Assembly: GCA_946894095.1 (NCBI GenBank)
Contig: OX335660.1
Span: forward strand, 3,849,001-3,913,000
Reading direction: 5' to 3'
From: Incurvaria masculella
Taxonomy: Eukaryota > Arthropoda > Insecta > Lepidoptera > Incurvariidae
Length of the DNA: 64,000 nucleotides
Shown: piece after piece, positions 33,990 through 45,873 of the stretch
Layout: every line of letters starts with the position of its first letter
Numbering within the stretch: position 1 is the stretch's first letter
Position numbers and translations under genes: made by a program
The notes under the pieces: generated by a model
Told to the model about the DNA's origin: nothing
Database searches by the model: none
The model's input: only the letters and a program-made list of their open reading frames with translations

Positions 33990-36862
33990 AAAAAAAATAG
34001 CGTGTTGTGAACTGGGGGTCTATTCAGACAGAGGGAGATTCTCACATGTGATTCACAACAGTTTCGTATTTATAAAATGATTGCCCCGTAAAAAGATCTG
34101 TGAGTCACCAGTGCCTCACAGGTGATTCACCGGTAACTCACAGGTGAGAATGTCATGAGTAGATATGCAACGTGTGTTTAAAACATACCATGTAACTAAG
34201 TACCTACCTACTTGTACAATTATTTATATTTAGGTGGACCTGAAGCTCGAAGTAGAAGCTCGAGTATGCATGCAAGTTTTTTTTTTCAGAAGCCAGCAGG
34301 ACGCCGCGGCGCCTCCGCCGCGATTTCATTTGCGCAGAGATCGAGGGCAGGAGCCTCCCCCGCACCTGCCTCTGCCACGAGTGCCTCGGGCGCGTGGCAG
34401 AGGCGCACCAGTGGTGTCGTTGCCACTGGCGCCGTGCGGGGGACGGATACATCTTCTACGCGTGCCGAATTGAGCACGCGTGGCCCTCCGAGCACACGGG
34501 GCCCGCGGAGCACGCGAGGCGCATGGGGCATACGGGGCCCGCGGAGCACGCCGCGGAAGAGTAGTTTTTTTAGTTAGTTTGTCGTTGCCACTGGCGCCGT
34601 GCGGGAGACGGATACATCTTCTACGCGTGCCGAATTGAGCACGCGTGGCCCTCCGAGCACACGGGGCCCGCGGAGCACGCGAGGCGCATGGGGCATACGG
34701 GGCCCGCGGAGCACGCCGCGGAAGAGTAGTTTTTTTTAGTTAGTTTGTCGTTGCCACTGGCGCCGTGCGGGGGACGGATACATCTTCTACGCGTGCCGAA
34801 TTGAGCACGCGTGGCCCTCCGAGCACACGGGGCCCGCGGAGCACGCCGCGGAAGGGTAGTTTTTTTTAGTTAGTTTGTCGTTGCCACTGGCGCCGTGCGG
34901 GGGACGGATACATCTTCTACGCGTGCCGAATTGAGCACGCGTGGCCCTCCGAGCACACGGGGCCCGCGGAGCACGCGAGGCGCATGGGGCATACGGGGCC
35001 CGCGGAGCACGCCGCGGAAGAGTAGTTTTTTTTAGTTAGGTTGTCGTTGTCACTGGCGCCGTGCGGGGGACGGATACATCTTCTACGCGTGCCGAATTGA
35101 GCACGCGTGGCCCTCCGAGCACACGGGGCCCGCGGAGCACGCGAGGCGCATGGGGCATACGGGGCCCGCGGAGCACGCCGCGGAAGAGTAGTTTTTTTTA
35201 GTTAGTTTGTCGTTGCCACTGGCGCCGTGCGGGGGACGGATACATCTTCTACGCGTGCCGAATTGAGCACGCGTGGCCCTCCGAGCACACGGGGCCCGCG
35301 GAGCACGCGAGGCGCATGGGGCATACGGGGCCCGCGGAGCACGCCGCGGAAGAGTAGTTTTTTTTAGTTCGTTTTTAATGTGTAAGCGCATTCACACAGA
35401 TTATCAAATTACAGTTGACATTAACCCTTTCACCGCCAAGATTTTTGGCATAATCCTTCTCAATACGCCACACTCGATTATTATTTCAATAATATGCAGT
35501 CTTGAACTGTTGTTTGTTTTTAACCGACTTAAAAAAAAGGAGGACGTTATCAATTCCTCTAAATGTTTGTTACCTCATAACTTTTGCCTGGGTGAACCGA
35601 TTTTGATGATTATTTTTTTATTAACCGACTTCAAAAAAAGGAGGAGGTCATCAATTAGTCTGTATGTTTTTTTTTATTTTTTATGTTTTTTACCTCATAA
35701 CTTTTGCCTGGGTGAACCGATTTTATGATTATTTTTTTAAATGAAAGCTAGTGCTTCCCAAGTGGTCCCATTTTAATTTGGTTAAGTTCTGACAATGATA
35801 TCCATGAGAAAATCATATAAGTCTTAAATTTGTATCAAGATGTGCGCGACAAATGGACGAATAACTCAATATAACGCCAACCGATTTCGGTGATTCTTTT
35901 TTTTTTGAAAGGACGTGCACAAATTAGTAAGTGTACCTCAGATTCACTAAAAATAAACAAATAAAAAAAAATAACAAAAAAATAACCGACTTCAAAGAAA
36001 AAACACTAAAAAGTAAAAAATAATTGCCATTTTTGTAGTTAAGTACGATTTTTGTTATTATTTGAGTCGGCGTCAGCCGGGCACGCGCTGCACCAATCAA
36101 GAGGAAAATAACTTATATGAATCTGCATAATACAAACATTGTGAACCAGATAAATTTGTTTTTATTTCACGATATGATAAATCTACACAATGCAAATTTA
36201 CTTAAATTAATAAAATAAACTAATATGCAGGTGTCCCGTAACTAGTAGATCGATGCTTATCAGAAAACCCTAAATTAACGATAAATTTCCTTCCCTTTAT
36301 GAGCATGGCTACATTTTACTGGATTTAAAACACGTAAATTGCAGTTTTGACCATATTTTTATCCAATGCGATGGTACCAACCCTGGCGGGCATAACCCTA
36401 CCATCTAGTAGGGGACTTACAGTTTTACATGAATTCCATGGAACAGCTTGCATTCTTAATAAAAAAAACTGACTTTTTGTTTTATTTGACGTTAATGCAT
36501 ACCCGTTATATAATTTAGCGTGATGGTGAGTATTCTATATTATAGAGTGAATCATTTCAATGTCAAAATATTTTCTGATCGGTTTCCAAGATTACCCCCC
36601 CCCTCCTTCAAAAACAAACAATATATGCATCTTGTTGCATACAAAATTATTTTCTGTTTTTTATAGCTTTGTTTTTTGATTAATAAAACATTTTTTAATG
36701 TAAAAAAAAATCTTACCAATTTTTTTATGTGACTGCACATGTGCCTATATTCAGGAAAAAAGATCCATGGCGGATGGCAGGTGAAAGTGAATCACAAGCC
36801 AACGTGAGGATTAGGAGTAACCTCTAATCTAATCTTTAGGCTGTATAGCGAGAGTCCTTGAG
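33990..36862. repeat. Right arm of the giant inverted repeat
   Basis: Continuous reverse complement of the three left-arm pieces. Holds 5-6 GC-rich tandem units (34418-35370), one of them about 36 bp shorter, then the lepidopteran-type repeats (35530-35750), then AT-rich sequence to 36862. It shows the unoccupied LINE and Transib target sites. Confidence 0.9.
34418..35370. repeat. GC-rich tandem array, right arm
   Basis: Reverse complement of the left array. Units begin at about 34418, 34580, 34747, 34877, 35040 and 35209. The unit at 34747 is about 130 bp instead of 163-167 bp. Copy number differs from the left arm, as expected of tandem repeats that change by unequal exchange. Confidence 0.88.
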
Positions 36863-37250
36863 AACTAACTCAGCACGCGCTCCGGTCCGAACGCTGCGTT
36901 AAGCGCGAATGGCGACAATGTGCCGGTCCGAACGCTGCGTCGAGCGTGCACTTCGACTACGTGTCGCTATCGTAGCATTAAACTCGTTCTCGTTTTCACA
37001 TGCTACAAAGTATACAGAGTATCCAAGGGATACTCTGTATACGAGGTGCTCGACACCGTCACTATTACTTATTCTGACAATATAATATACCATAGAAAAA
37101 TAACGCAACGCGCGAATAAACTAGCTGCATATCTACTCCGCATGTCTACTGAGGAAAGCGAAAGCGAGTTCTCGTGTTTCTCATGACGAGAAAAGAACGG
37201 CATTTCTAACTACGTTGCAATATATTTTGTAAGGACGAGAAGCGAATAGA
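36861..37250. repeat. Direct repeat of the spacer sequence outside the right arm
   Basis: 36861-37030 matches 33397-33566, and 37147-37180 matches about 33735-33768. The intervening sequence differs. Ends at the tail of the truncated LINE. Confidence 0.8.
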
Positions 37251-38850
37251 GTTTATTGTTTATTGTTTATTGTTTATTCATCATCCATAGACAGTACACT
37301 GCACTCGGATTTGTCATATTTTATCATTAGCCAGTTCGGGGAAATCCCAGCGAAGAAGAACTGGAAAGAAACTCCGCTGGTTTTTTTTTTTCAACGTCCA
37401 CTTAGTCTAAATTTACAAAAGTATTTAGACTCACAGATAAACACGCTAAATTAATATGAATTGACGAGAATCAGCAATTCATGTCATATGCAACAGTTCT
37501 TGACAAATATCAGTTTATTAGTAAAGACCATGCCCGCCATCTAGAATGTTGCCAATTGGAGCAAGCCAGTCCCCACAAACAGCACCCGTTCACGAGCATC
37601 ACGCCAGGCACAGCCATCGCCTCTATCAACCATAGTTTAGGGAAAGAGGAGACCCGAACCCAGCGTCGCCGCAAGTAGGGACCTTAAAGCGATGCACTAC
37701 TCCAGTGGCAACATGAAAAAGTTGTGAAAGCTCTGTACGATTTAGTTTTAATACGATTATTTCTGTCATGAACTACTACAGTGACCTGTAAACAAAGAGT
37801 CAAAATACAAAATACGTTATTATTCTTACAGCTAAAAAAAAAAACTATATAATATTACACTTTAAATGCTACCACCTACAGAAAATTAAGAGTACAATTG
37901 TTTGAGAGCAACCATATACGAATAAGATTCCTGAAAGAGATTCTGACCAACACCTACAGTTAAATAATGCTTCAATACAGTTCGGGTGTACAGAGCCCTC
38001 GTCATTATTGATACGAAATTGTATCAAATCAATATTATTTTGTTAGTAATTTCATACTACACGTAGTATTTATCATAATAATAATATGGATACATAATGT
38101 ATCGAGTGTCAAAATTAGTAAAAAAAAAAAGAAAAGCCAATGTTATAGTAGGATACGTTTGGTACCCAGTCAGCATGTGGTCAAAATCTCAGGAAATTCA
38201 AATTTATCAACTAGGGCCTCTTTAACACTATAATGAGCCTTTTGTGTTAAGAATTTCTTAATCTTAGCCTTAAACATTTTTTCACTTAACTCCCTGACCT
38301 CTTCGGGTAATTTGTTATAAAATCTAACACTGTTACATATAAAACTCTTAGATGTTTTAGCTAACTTATGACTAATCACTTTAACATTGTTCTTGTGTCT
38401 TGTGTTATGGTTATGAACATCACTATTAAGGGTGGAGTCATTTATATGTTTCCTCGCGTAACATAAGTTTTGGAAAACATAAGCACTTGGTAAAGTCAAA
38501 ATTCCTACGTCACTAAAAACCTTTCTACAGGAGTCTCTCATCCTCATTCCTAGCATGCATCGCAGTGCTCTTTTCTGTAACACAAATATACGATTAACTT
38601 CCGCTGCATTACCCCAGAACATCAGCCCGTATGACATTATACTGTGAAAGTAGGCATGATAAACAGATTTAGCAGCTTCCAAACCACAGAGCTCCTTAAT
38701 TTTTTTTATTGCATAGCATGCCGAGCTGAGCTTAGCAGCGAGCTTATCAATATGTGGTTTCCATGTAAAACGATGATCAAATACTACACCAAGAAAGTTT
38801 ATTTCTTTAGTTATAGCTAAAGACAGATCATTTGCTGCATTTATTACTTG
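37251..38850 (-). mobile_element. 5'-truncated copy of the same LINE
   Basis: The minus-strand copy holds the 3' part of ORF2 and the 3' region, with a tail of repeated tgtttat at 37253-37277 (reverse of the aataaac tail). Similarity to 20356-26722 stops near 38850, typical of incomplete reverse transcription. Confidence 0.85.
38170..38850 (-). pseudogene. LINE ORF2 C-terminal fragment
   Basis: The frame is open from the truncation point to the stop at 38170. It aligns to the last roughly 227 residues of ORF2 at 22930-25821 with scattered substitutions (for example NAAEVNRIFVLQKRAL and SFICNSVRFYNKLPEEV). It lacks endonuclease and RT catalytic parts. Confidence 0.88.
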
Positions 38851-40505
38851 TATGCAGTATTACTTGTATGGAACAAAGACAAAAGTGATGGGTTATAGCG
38901 TAGTCTGTTACTACTCCGAAAAACATATGACTTCAAAAGTACCTACCTACTTCCTTTTTGTCGGCCGTGCATATTATTTTCGCCCGAATTGGGTAGGTAC
39001 CTACTCGGATTTTGTGAACTCCGCTTACCCGGCTTTTATACCCACTGCACACTACTGCATGCATATTACATTTATATGTAATGGCCCGGTATGTTTTTGG
39101 TCAATTCGAATCCTTATTATATTGAAGTAACGTAGTGACAAAACACAAGGCTGAAAGTGGCTTCATACCAGTCGGCGCGGCGCGGGCTGGCGCATGGTGG
39201 CGCGTCGTAGGTATCCGCAAAAGTCGGTAACATCAAAGGTGCGACGTGGCGCGGTGCGTGCGTGCTCGAGGGTGCGCGTGCGCGCGCGTGCTTGCGCGAT
39301 TGAACTTGTTCATTTCGTTCTTTGATTCCGTCTGAACTCCGAGAACGAGAACACATCGCGTCTTCGCGGTCTCGGTGAGCATCGGCTCGCAAAAACACAA
39401 CGCCTGCGTTTTCCAAACCACGCTAGAAGAATACGATTCCGTCGAAACATGCGGTTTTGACAAAATACACACGTAAAGCACACAGCTATCATTTAGCAGA
39501 ATAGGGCTTCTGACCTCACGTGCACCGTATGGTCAATTACCAGTAAATTGACAAGATATTGACATAATGAATAGGAACTCACCTCTGGGGGCTCCTCCAC
39601 CCACAGAGCCATTGGCGCAGGAATGCACACCGCCCTTCCTGCGCCGTTCGCGATCTGCGATCAGCCATCAGAGGGCTTCTGTGAAGACATAAAACACATT
39701 CGGACATTACAATTACATAAAGAATTTGTACATATCAGAAAATCTAAACTAGTAACTGAATCTAATGAAGAACTTACGATTCAGACATCTTTTGCGCCGT
39801 TCTAACCTCAAACACACTTTCGGGCGACCGGCTCGGCAAGACTGGCGCAAGGTCTAGCCGTCCAAACATAAATATTCTTTGACAGGACACGTGACCTCAT
39901 GTTCGTAGAAAAAGTGTGGTTTTGATGATTTTACAAATATGCTATTTTCACAAAAAAATTACATTGCACAGACCGAATGTACCATACATTTATTTATTTA
40001 TTGATTTATTTTATTTAGCATTACAATGGTAAGAATAATTTAATCCCTACTACCTAAACTGGCCCACAGGCTGTATTATAGGTGGTAGCCTATTAGTAGA
40101 AAGATTTTGAAACATTTACCTTTAAAAAAATAGTAAATTCAAATTGAACTGCGAAAGTAAATGCCCCAGTGCAATGGGCATGGTGGCCCGAAATGGCTAT
40201 GTTATCGGTTCCGGGCACACTAAAAAGGAATTGTGGCGTGGCTCTTTTTTTATTTCTTGGAGCTCCTCGAAGGCTACAGGAAATTTGGGCTGGTAAATGC
40301 ATCATGCAGACTGGATTCAATGGGATCACTCCGAATCAAATTTACAAGAAAGAGTTAAGGCAACACGAGTAAACTAAACTAAAAGCTACATAAGAAAACA
40401 ACAAAATTTAATATTTCTTTAATTAACAATTCATATGTTCTAACAGTGTGATAGTTGTATTTTTATCAGAAATATATTATATTAAACATAAACTAAGAAC
40501 AGTTA
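38851..40505. other. Unassigned sequence with one weak exon candidate
   Basis: No gene is established. 39150-39400 is GC-rich and purine/pyrimidine-alternating (gtgcgcgtgcgcgcgcgtgc). 39960-40030 is AT-rich. The frame at 40169-40372 resembles nothing I know. Confidence 0.5.
39583..39612 (-). CDS. Weak candidate first coding exon (host gene?)
   Basis: Minus strand: ccaATGG start context, ten residues MALWVEEPPE, then a consensus donor GTGAGT at 39582. A GC-rich block lies nearby (39150-39400), but it would be downstream on this strand. I do not recognise the protein. Too short to trust without transcript data. Confidence 0.2.
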
Positions 40506-40790
40506 TCATGAGTTCGACGTTCTTAAAACATGCGCTACTGCTCGCTTGAAAAGTGTTAGACTGAGATTAAAGATATCCAGGGAATTGAACAATGTGTTGT
40601 AGAATAAGCACATCCGCTGCAGTGGTACACGTTCCCCTGAATTTGTGGATTTAGAGTTAATGTGAAAAACATATTTTGATCGAGTAGTTCTACTAGGCAC
40701 CTTAAGCCCTACATACATGATTAAGAAGATCTGAGCAGTCTATATAGCTATTACACATTTTAAATAGTGTCATAACATCAAGCAATTGCC
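40506..40790 (-). pseudogene. LINE ORF2 C-terminal relic (other family)
   Basis: The minus-strand residues LKVPSRTTRSKYVFHINS, LQRMCLFYNTLFNSLDIF and LTLFKRAV match the tail of Jockey/CR1-group RT proteins (a Thr-Arg block, then FYN.L and F...FK). No RT catalytic part remains, and the family differs from the LINE at 20356. Confidence 0.5.
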
Positions 40791-41322
40791 TTCTCTGGCT
40801 TAGGGTTAAAATAGAAAAATGCTAAGAATATCTACATATTTTCATCTTTTTTCAGTGTTTCAGATCTGAATATTAATTTTTACATGTCATTAAATTTGCG
40901 CGTTTTCGGAAAAAGAGACGCATCAAATTTTATATCATCATTTTGCATGACTTTAGAATTGGCAGGCATCTCTTTCTTGATTCTTTTTTATTTATTTTCT
41001 TGGGATTTTTTTTCAGGAGGAAACCGTAAATTTGACAAATATTTACAGCAACGGTGTCAACTTAAAAACACTTTTTTAAATAATTTCACGTTTAGAACAT
41101 CAGATGGAATGAGGAACCGTTGCAGTTGGAATTTTAATTGAACTTGTAAACTTACCAGAGCCATCGTCGCAGTCGCTGTCACAGACATTTTTTATCGGTA
41201 TGGGGTGGAATCGTGGTCTCTTGTTAGATCCCAACTCGCTGCAATCACTTTACACGTGTGATGGCAAGATAATTGAACTTTGGCTTTAAAAGTCCACGCT
41301 ATTAGGCCCGATGAATCGGTTG

Positions 41323-41799
41323 TCAACCAAACCCATCCACACTTTCAAGGAGAATCTTCTTTGGTGAGCTCCTTATTTCTTCTTTCGCGGGTTCATATTC
41401 TTTGGCGCCCAGTAAATGAGCACTGTGGTATTTAGTAATGCTATCTCGGTTTAACTGCGATTCGTCCGTCTTCAAAATCTTACTTAAACAATTGCGGTCT
41501 TCTAGGTCGATGTTTATCAAAAAACGACAAACATTCATCCTTCGAGCAGGATCTCCCTCCTCGATAAGAATGCACGGGCGTGTAGTGCAATGGGTATAGC
41601 CGTGCTGTGTGTGCAATAAACCACACTTTCCACTCCTTCTGCCAGCATCTGCCTGCCTTCGGTTAATACTGCCGGTGTCTCGGAGGCTCCGGTATGTACC
41701 AGAGCCATCGTCGCTGTCGCTGTCCCAGACAATTTTGAATGGAATAGGGTAGAAATGTGGTCTTTTGTTTGATCCCACCTCACTGCAATCTCGGTACAA
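41323..41799 (-). pseudogene. Relic of a DUF4817-type Tc1/mariner-like transposase
   Basis: The frame contains YRSLRDTGSINRRQADAGRR, like the end of the DUF4817 helix-turn-helix, and further on LEDRNCLSKILKTDESQLNRDSI with the first catalytic Asp. The middle is degenerate and the other catalytic residues are absent. About 95 bases at 41699-41795 are repeated with divergence at 41156-41260. Confidence 0.55.
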
Positions 41800-42640
41800 G
41801 TCTGTACAAATACACAGTGTTTGGTAATGTATCGAATTACCAAGTCATATACAGTGCTGAATTGTTAAAGTAATGTTTTCTAATAGCATCGTTTTGTTTG
41901 GTGCTAATTGTATTTTATTCATTCCCGCACGCTGCACGCAATAAATGACATAGGCCTACATTTTTATTGTTTTTTGTTAAGTAATTTTATATTATTTTAA
42001 GGCTTCTCTACACACACAAATATTATCGTATTCTTTTCTGGTAGCAAAATCTATTGGTTTTCTGGAGATATCACTCGACATAAGCAATGAGAAAAGTACT
42101 TCATTTTCAAATCGATACCAGGAAAAATATAAACACTTCTTACCTCACTCTTCAAAATTATCCTATAAAAGCGACCAAAAAAAACACAAATAAAAACAAA
42201 ACAACACACCCAAATTCACTGTTTATTAATTTCACTGTATCACTTTTCAAATGTATTTTCAGTGTAAAATATTATGTAAAGAAGGGTTAATGACCCGGTT
42301 TGCAGTGGACTGTAAGGTGTTTCTCTTTGGAAGCTATTGGGGAGGATGGGCTCACCCGGTGCAGCTAAGTTGACGCTGTAGTACCCTTGGAACAAGGAAG
42401 GATTCACTCACCAACCGGTCGACTTGCTACTATCAAACCTGTATTCTGGGGACAATGGGCGATGTTCCTGCTGTGGCAGTGTAGTACGTCTTCGGTAGTT
42501 GGAGCTGTTTTTTTTTCTGATTTTAAATGAGCGACAAATTGGTTCTGTGTGGGGTTCAAAAGGAGGACAGAATTTGAATGAATATTCGTTGACTTTGACA
42601 GTTCTCTTGTCATTACTAACCGTCATCATTTGGGTGGCTG
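41800..42640. other. AT-rich sequence without recognised genes
   Basis: I see no supported frame. 42400-42640 may be degenerate transposon sequence. Confidence 0.5.
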
Positions 42641-43990
42641 CGTTTTACAACCTATCTATGCACCAAAAAGTTTTCCATAGGGTTTTAATAGATGATTTTT
42701 CGCTGGCCATTCTATCTTTATTTTCGTTGAACCAATCTCTGATAATACGAGCAGTGTGTACGGCGCTGTTTTGAATAAAGCTTATTTGAGGCATATATTC
42801 TGCGGGATAAGTACATTTTTGCACCTTTGTTGAACAAACATTTTCTATAGGGTTTAAATCCGGTCGTTTGGCTGGCTAATATATCTTTATGATTTCAGGG
42901 TGTTCGTTAAGCCAATCCCTGATAAAGCTTATTTGAGGCAAATATTCTGCGGGATAAGTCCTGTTAGAATATTATCCAAATATTGCCCAAACATTTTCTA
43001 TAGGGTTTAAATCCGGTCGTTTGGCTGGCTAATATATCTTTATGATTTCAGGGTGTTCGTTAAGCCAATCCTTGATAAAGCTTATTTGAGGCAAATATTC
43101 TGCGGGATAAGTCCTGTTAGAATATTATCCAAATATTGCCCAAACATTTTCTATAGGGTTTAAATCCGGTCGTTTGGCTGGCTAATATATCTTTATGATT
43201 TCAGGGTGTTCGTTAAGCCAATCCCTGATAAAGCTTATTTGAGGCAAATATTCTGCGGGATAAGTCCTGTTAGAATATTATCCAAATATTGCCCAGACAT
43301 TTTCTATAAGGTTTAAATCCGGTCGTTTGGCTGGCTAATATATCTTTATGATTTCAGGGTGTTCGTGAAGCCAATCCCTGATAAAGCTTATTTGAGGCAA
43401 ATATTCTGCGGGATAAGTCCTGTTAGAATATTATCCAAATATTGCCCAAACATTTTCTATAGGGTTTAAATCCGGTCGTTTGGCTGGCTAATATATCTTT
43501 ATGATTTCAGGGTGTTCGTTAAGCTAATCCCTGATAAAGCTTATTTGAGGCAAATATTCTGCGGGATAAGTCCTGTTAGAATATTATCCAAATATTGCCC
43601 AAACATTTTCTATAGGGTTTAAATCCGGTGGTTTGGCTGGCTAATATATCTTTATGATTTCAGGGTGTTCGTTAAGCCAATCCCTGATAAAGCTTATTTG
43701 AGGCAAATATTCTGCGGGATAAGTTCTGTTAGAATATTATCCAAATTTTGGCCAAACATTTTCTATAGGGTTTAAATCCGGTCTTTTGCCTGGCCAATCT
43801 ATCTTTATGTGTTCAAGGTGTTCGTTGAACCAATCCCTGATAATGTGAGCAGTGTGTACGGCGCTGTTCTGAATAAAGCTTATTTGAGGCATATATTCTG
43901 CGGGATACGTACATCTTGCACCATTATAGCTCAAACATTTTCTATAGAGTTTTAATCCGGTCTTTTAGCTGGCTAATCTATCTTTATGAT
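42641..43990 (-). repeat. Tandem array built from a Tc1 transposase 3' end (153-bp period)
   Basis: The landmark gataaagcttatttgagg occurs at 42921, 43074, 43227, 43380, 43533 and 43686, exactly 153 bp apart. The flanking copies at about 42661-42850 and 43740-43960 are 33 bp longer. They retain the segment coding for QN.AVHTAHII, which the six middle units lack. In reverse, each unit encodes RTYPAEYLPQIS, DW.NEHPEIIKI and KRPDLNPIENVW, the end of a Tc1 transposase with its third catalytic Asp. In-frame TAG and TAA codons show the array is not coding. The best single remnant is 43737-43934. Confidence 0.9.
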
Positions 43991-44493
43991 TTCAGGGTGT
44001 TCGTTAAAATTCCCAATTACTAGTCAGGCAAAATACGGCTTGCTATTATCCTGCGACATATACACTGGACGGTCCATCACGACTGCTGAATTAAAAAAAT
44101 CATTTTTAAAGTTAGCCCAACGGCAATAATTAGGGGCTGGAACGTTCTCCCGGGTCTTTCGTATTCGTTTTTACGTTCGTTGATTGTCGGTATGTCAGTT
44201 TCTGTTGGCACTTGTTTTATGAAGGTTTCTCTCACTCAGTTCTCGCTGGGTTTCAAATGGGTTATCGCGGCGGGGTTTTCAGGGCGGACCGTACATTAAG
44301 TAAATATGGCAACACAAAAACAGCATTGTAACATCTGCATCAGGCTTGTAAAGAGTACTAAAAAGACTGTAAATGTGGAATTGCATATTAAATTAACACT
44401 TATAGATCGTCATTCTGTATGTTTATTTTACTTCACTCTTGAACATTTAAGATTCTGGAAATGTAGATTTGCAAAGACCCGTTATTAACTTAA
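43991..44493. other. Spacer between the Tc1 array and the solo LTR
   Basis: No gene recognised. The short frame at 44306-44488 has no features I can name. Confidence 0.5.
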
Positions 44494-44497
44494 CCAA

Positions 44498-45869
44498 TGT
44501 CACGTGGCGGAAAAAAATGGATAAACAAAAGGGAATTTAGTGGGGGTTAATAAAAAGGAGTTTACGGAGAAATGTGGTGTGCATTAGATGCGAGAAGGTC
44601 ACCGAATTTTCTCTCAAATTCAGGATTCTACTTTTAGGTGAAGCCAAAAAGGGCAAAGCGAAATGAATTTAAGTCTATAGACACAAGGGACTGAAGTTAA
44701 TCATGATTTGACCTTTAAAAAAATGAAGTTAAATTTATTCGGCGATGCCGACAGATGCGCTACGGATAATACTCTCCCAACTCCTAAGAATGAAGGGTGA
44801 GGCCCTCCCTTCCCTACGACGTGGGGACCAGAAGGGTCTCTAGGACTGAGCCTGCCGAACTGAGCTTGGGAAAACACAAAGGAGAACACGCGAGCAAATC
44901 TTCACATAATATTTATTTTAAGAAGAAAATTTAAACAAACAAACAAACAAGGTAATGATACGCTGTGCGCCTGAGGGGCCTGCGATGGTTAAATGGCTTC
45001 TTAATCCGGGGTGTGCCTCTTCACATGGGACTTATCTGGTCGACGTCGTAGACGCGGAGCGCGGTGACGGCGGGCGCGCGGGCTCGGCTGAGCGGCGCGG
45101 CGCGCAGCTGATCGGCTGCAGGCGGCTCGTGCGGCCCGGGTGGCGCCTGGCATGGCACCGCGTGGCAGCGGCCACGTGATGGAAGTGCTGATGGGCCACG
45201 TGTCGCTCGCGCAGCGGCGTCAGGCGTGGAAGAGCATGGGACCCTCGGTTCGGCGGCAGCGACAAATGATTCGGGTGGCTCTTAAGCCCCCGGGAGATCG
45301 CTAGTGGCAATACAAAAATGGCCACGTTAGCACAAAATAAAATACGAATCTACTTTCCTAACAAATAATTTTAAACAAAAATCGCAATGATGCGACTATA
45401 AACAGGAAGATAGGGTTTCGCTGGCGGCCGGCGCAATTAAATTTAAATGAAATAAAAATGACTGTGTGTGGTACACCGGCCTGGAAAGCGAAGCCAGGGT
45501 TCCGGGCCAGGAGGCCGTAATTAAAAAGAATAAAAAATGTAATGGTGAAATGGGAAAATAAACACTCAAGAGGTAATAAAATGGAGGCGGGCGACAGCCT
45601 GGGCCAGTACCAACCGGAAAAATACCGCGATCTGGATGGGTCGGAGGTCTTGACTCGGTGACTGAAGAAAAATAAATGAACGAGTCAACAGCTCCGATCC
45701 ATAAAGAGAACGGTATTTTGGTTGGAGTTTTTCATAAGGGTAGGAGCTAAATCTTTAGACAATGGAGTTAGCGGTCGGCCCATGGAGCAACGAAGGTGGT
45801 TTGGAGGTGGGAAGGCCATGGAGTAGGGAACTGAGCAGACCTGGATCCCTCCAAGTCTGCTACGTGACA
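44498..45869 (-). repeat. Solo LTR of a Ty3/gypsy element (1372 bp)
   Basis: Ends read tgtcacgtggc and gctacgtgaca, flanked by CCAA at 44494-44497 and 45870-45873. The inward sequence of the right end (TGTCACGTAG on the minus strand) is the same as the start of the gypsy LTR at 1002-15670, but the body differs, so this is a related family. It has the same design: AT-rich ends and a GC-rich block at about 45040-45200. The short frames in it are not genes. It probably arose by recombination between two LTRs. Confidence 0.85.
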
Positions 45870-45873
45870 CCAA

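Larger units (their letters stand above)
19247..36862. repeat. Giant inverted repeat (foldback-like), left arm later split by LINE and Transib
   Basis: The left arm is in three pieces: 19247-20355, 26727-27252 and 31922-33022. The right arm is continuous at about 33990-36862 as their reverse complement. The outer boundary is sharp: caaggactctcgctatac at 19247 against gtatagcgagagtccttg ending at 36862. Matching is very close over the parts I compared, with differences mainly in homopolymers and in the number of GC-rich tandem units. The spacer at 33023-33989 is unique between the arms. The right arm keeps the uninterrupted sites for both insertions, so the palindrome is older than they are. 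I see no terminal target duplication and no gene in the arms. Confidence 0.9.

Noticed and set aside
45032..45325. Arg/Pro/His-rich frame in the GC-rich block at 45 kb
   Set aside because: It is inside the solo LTR, whose ends and target duplication are clear.
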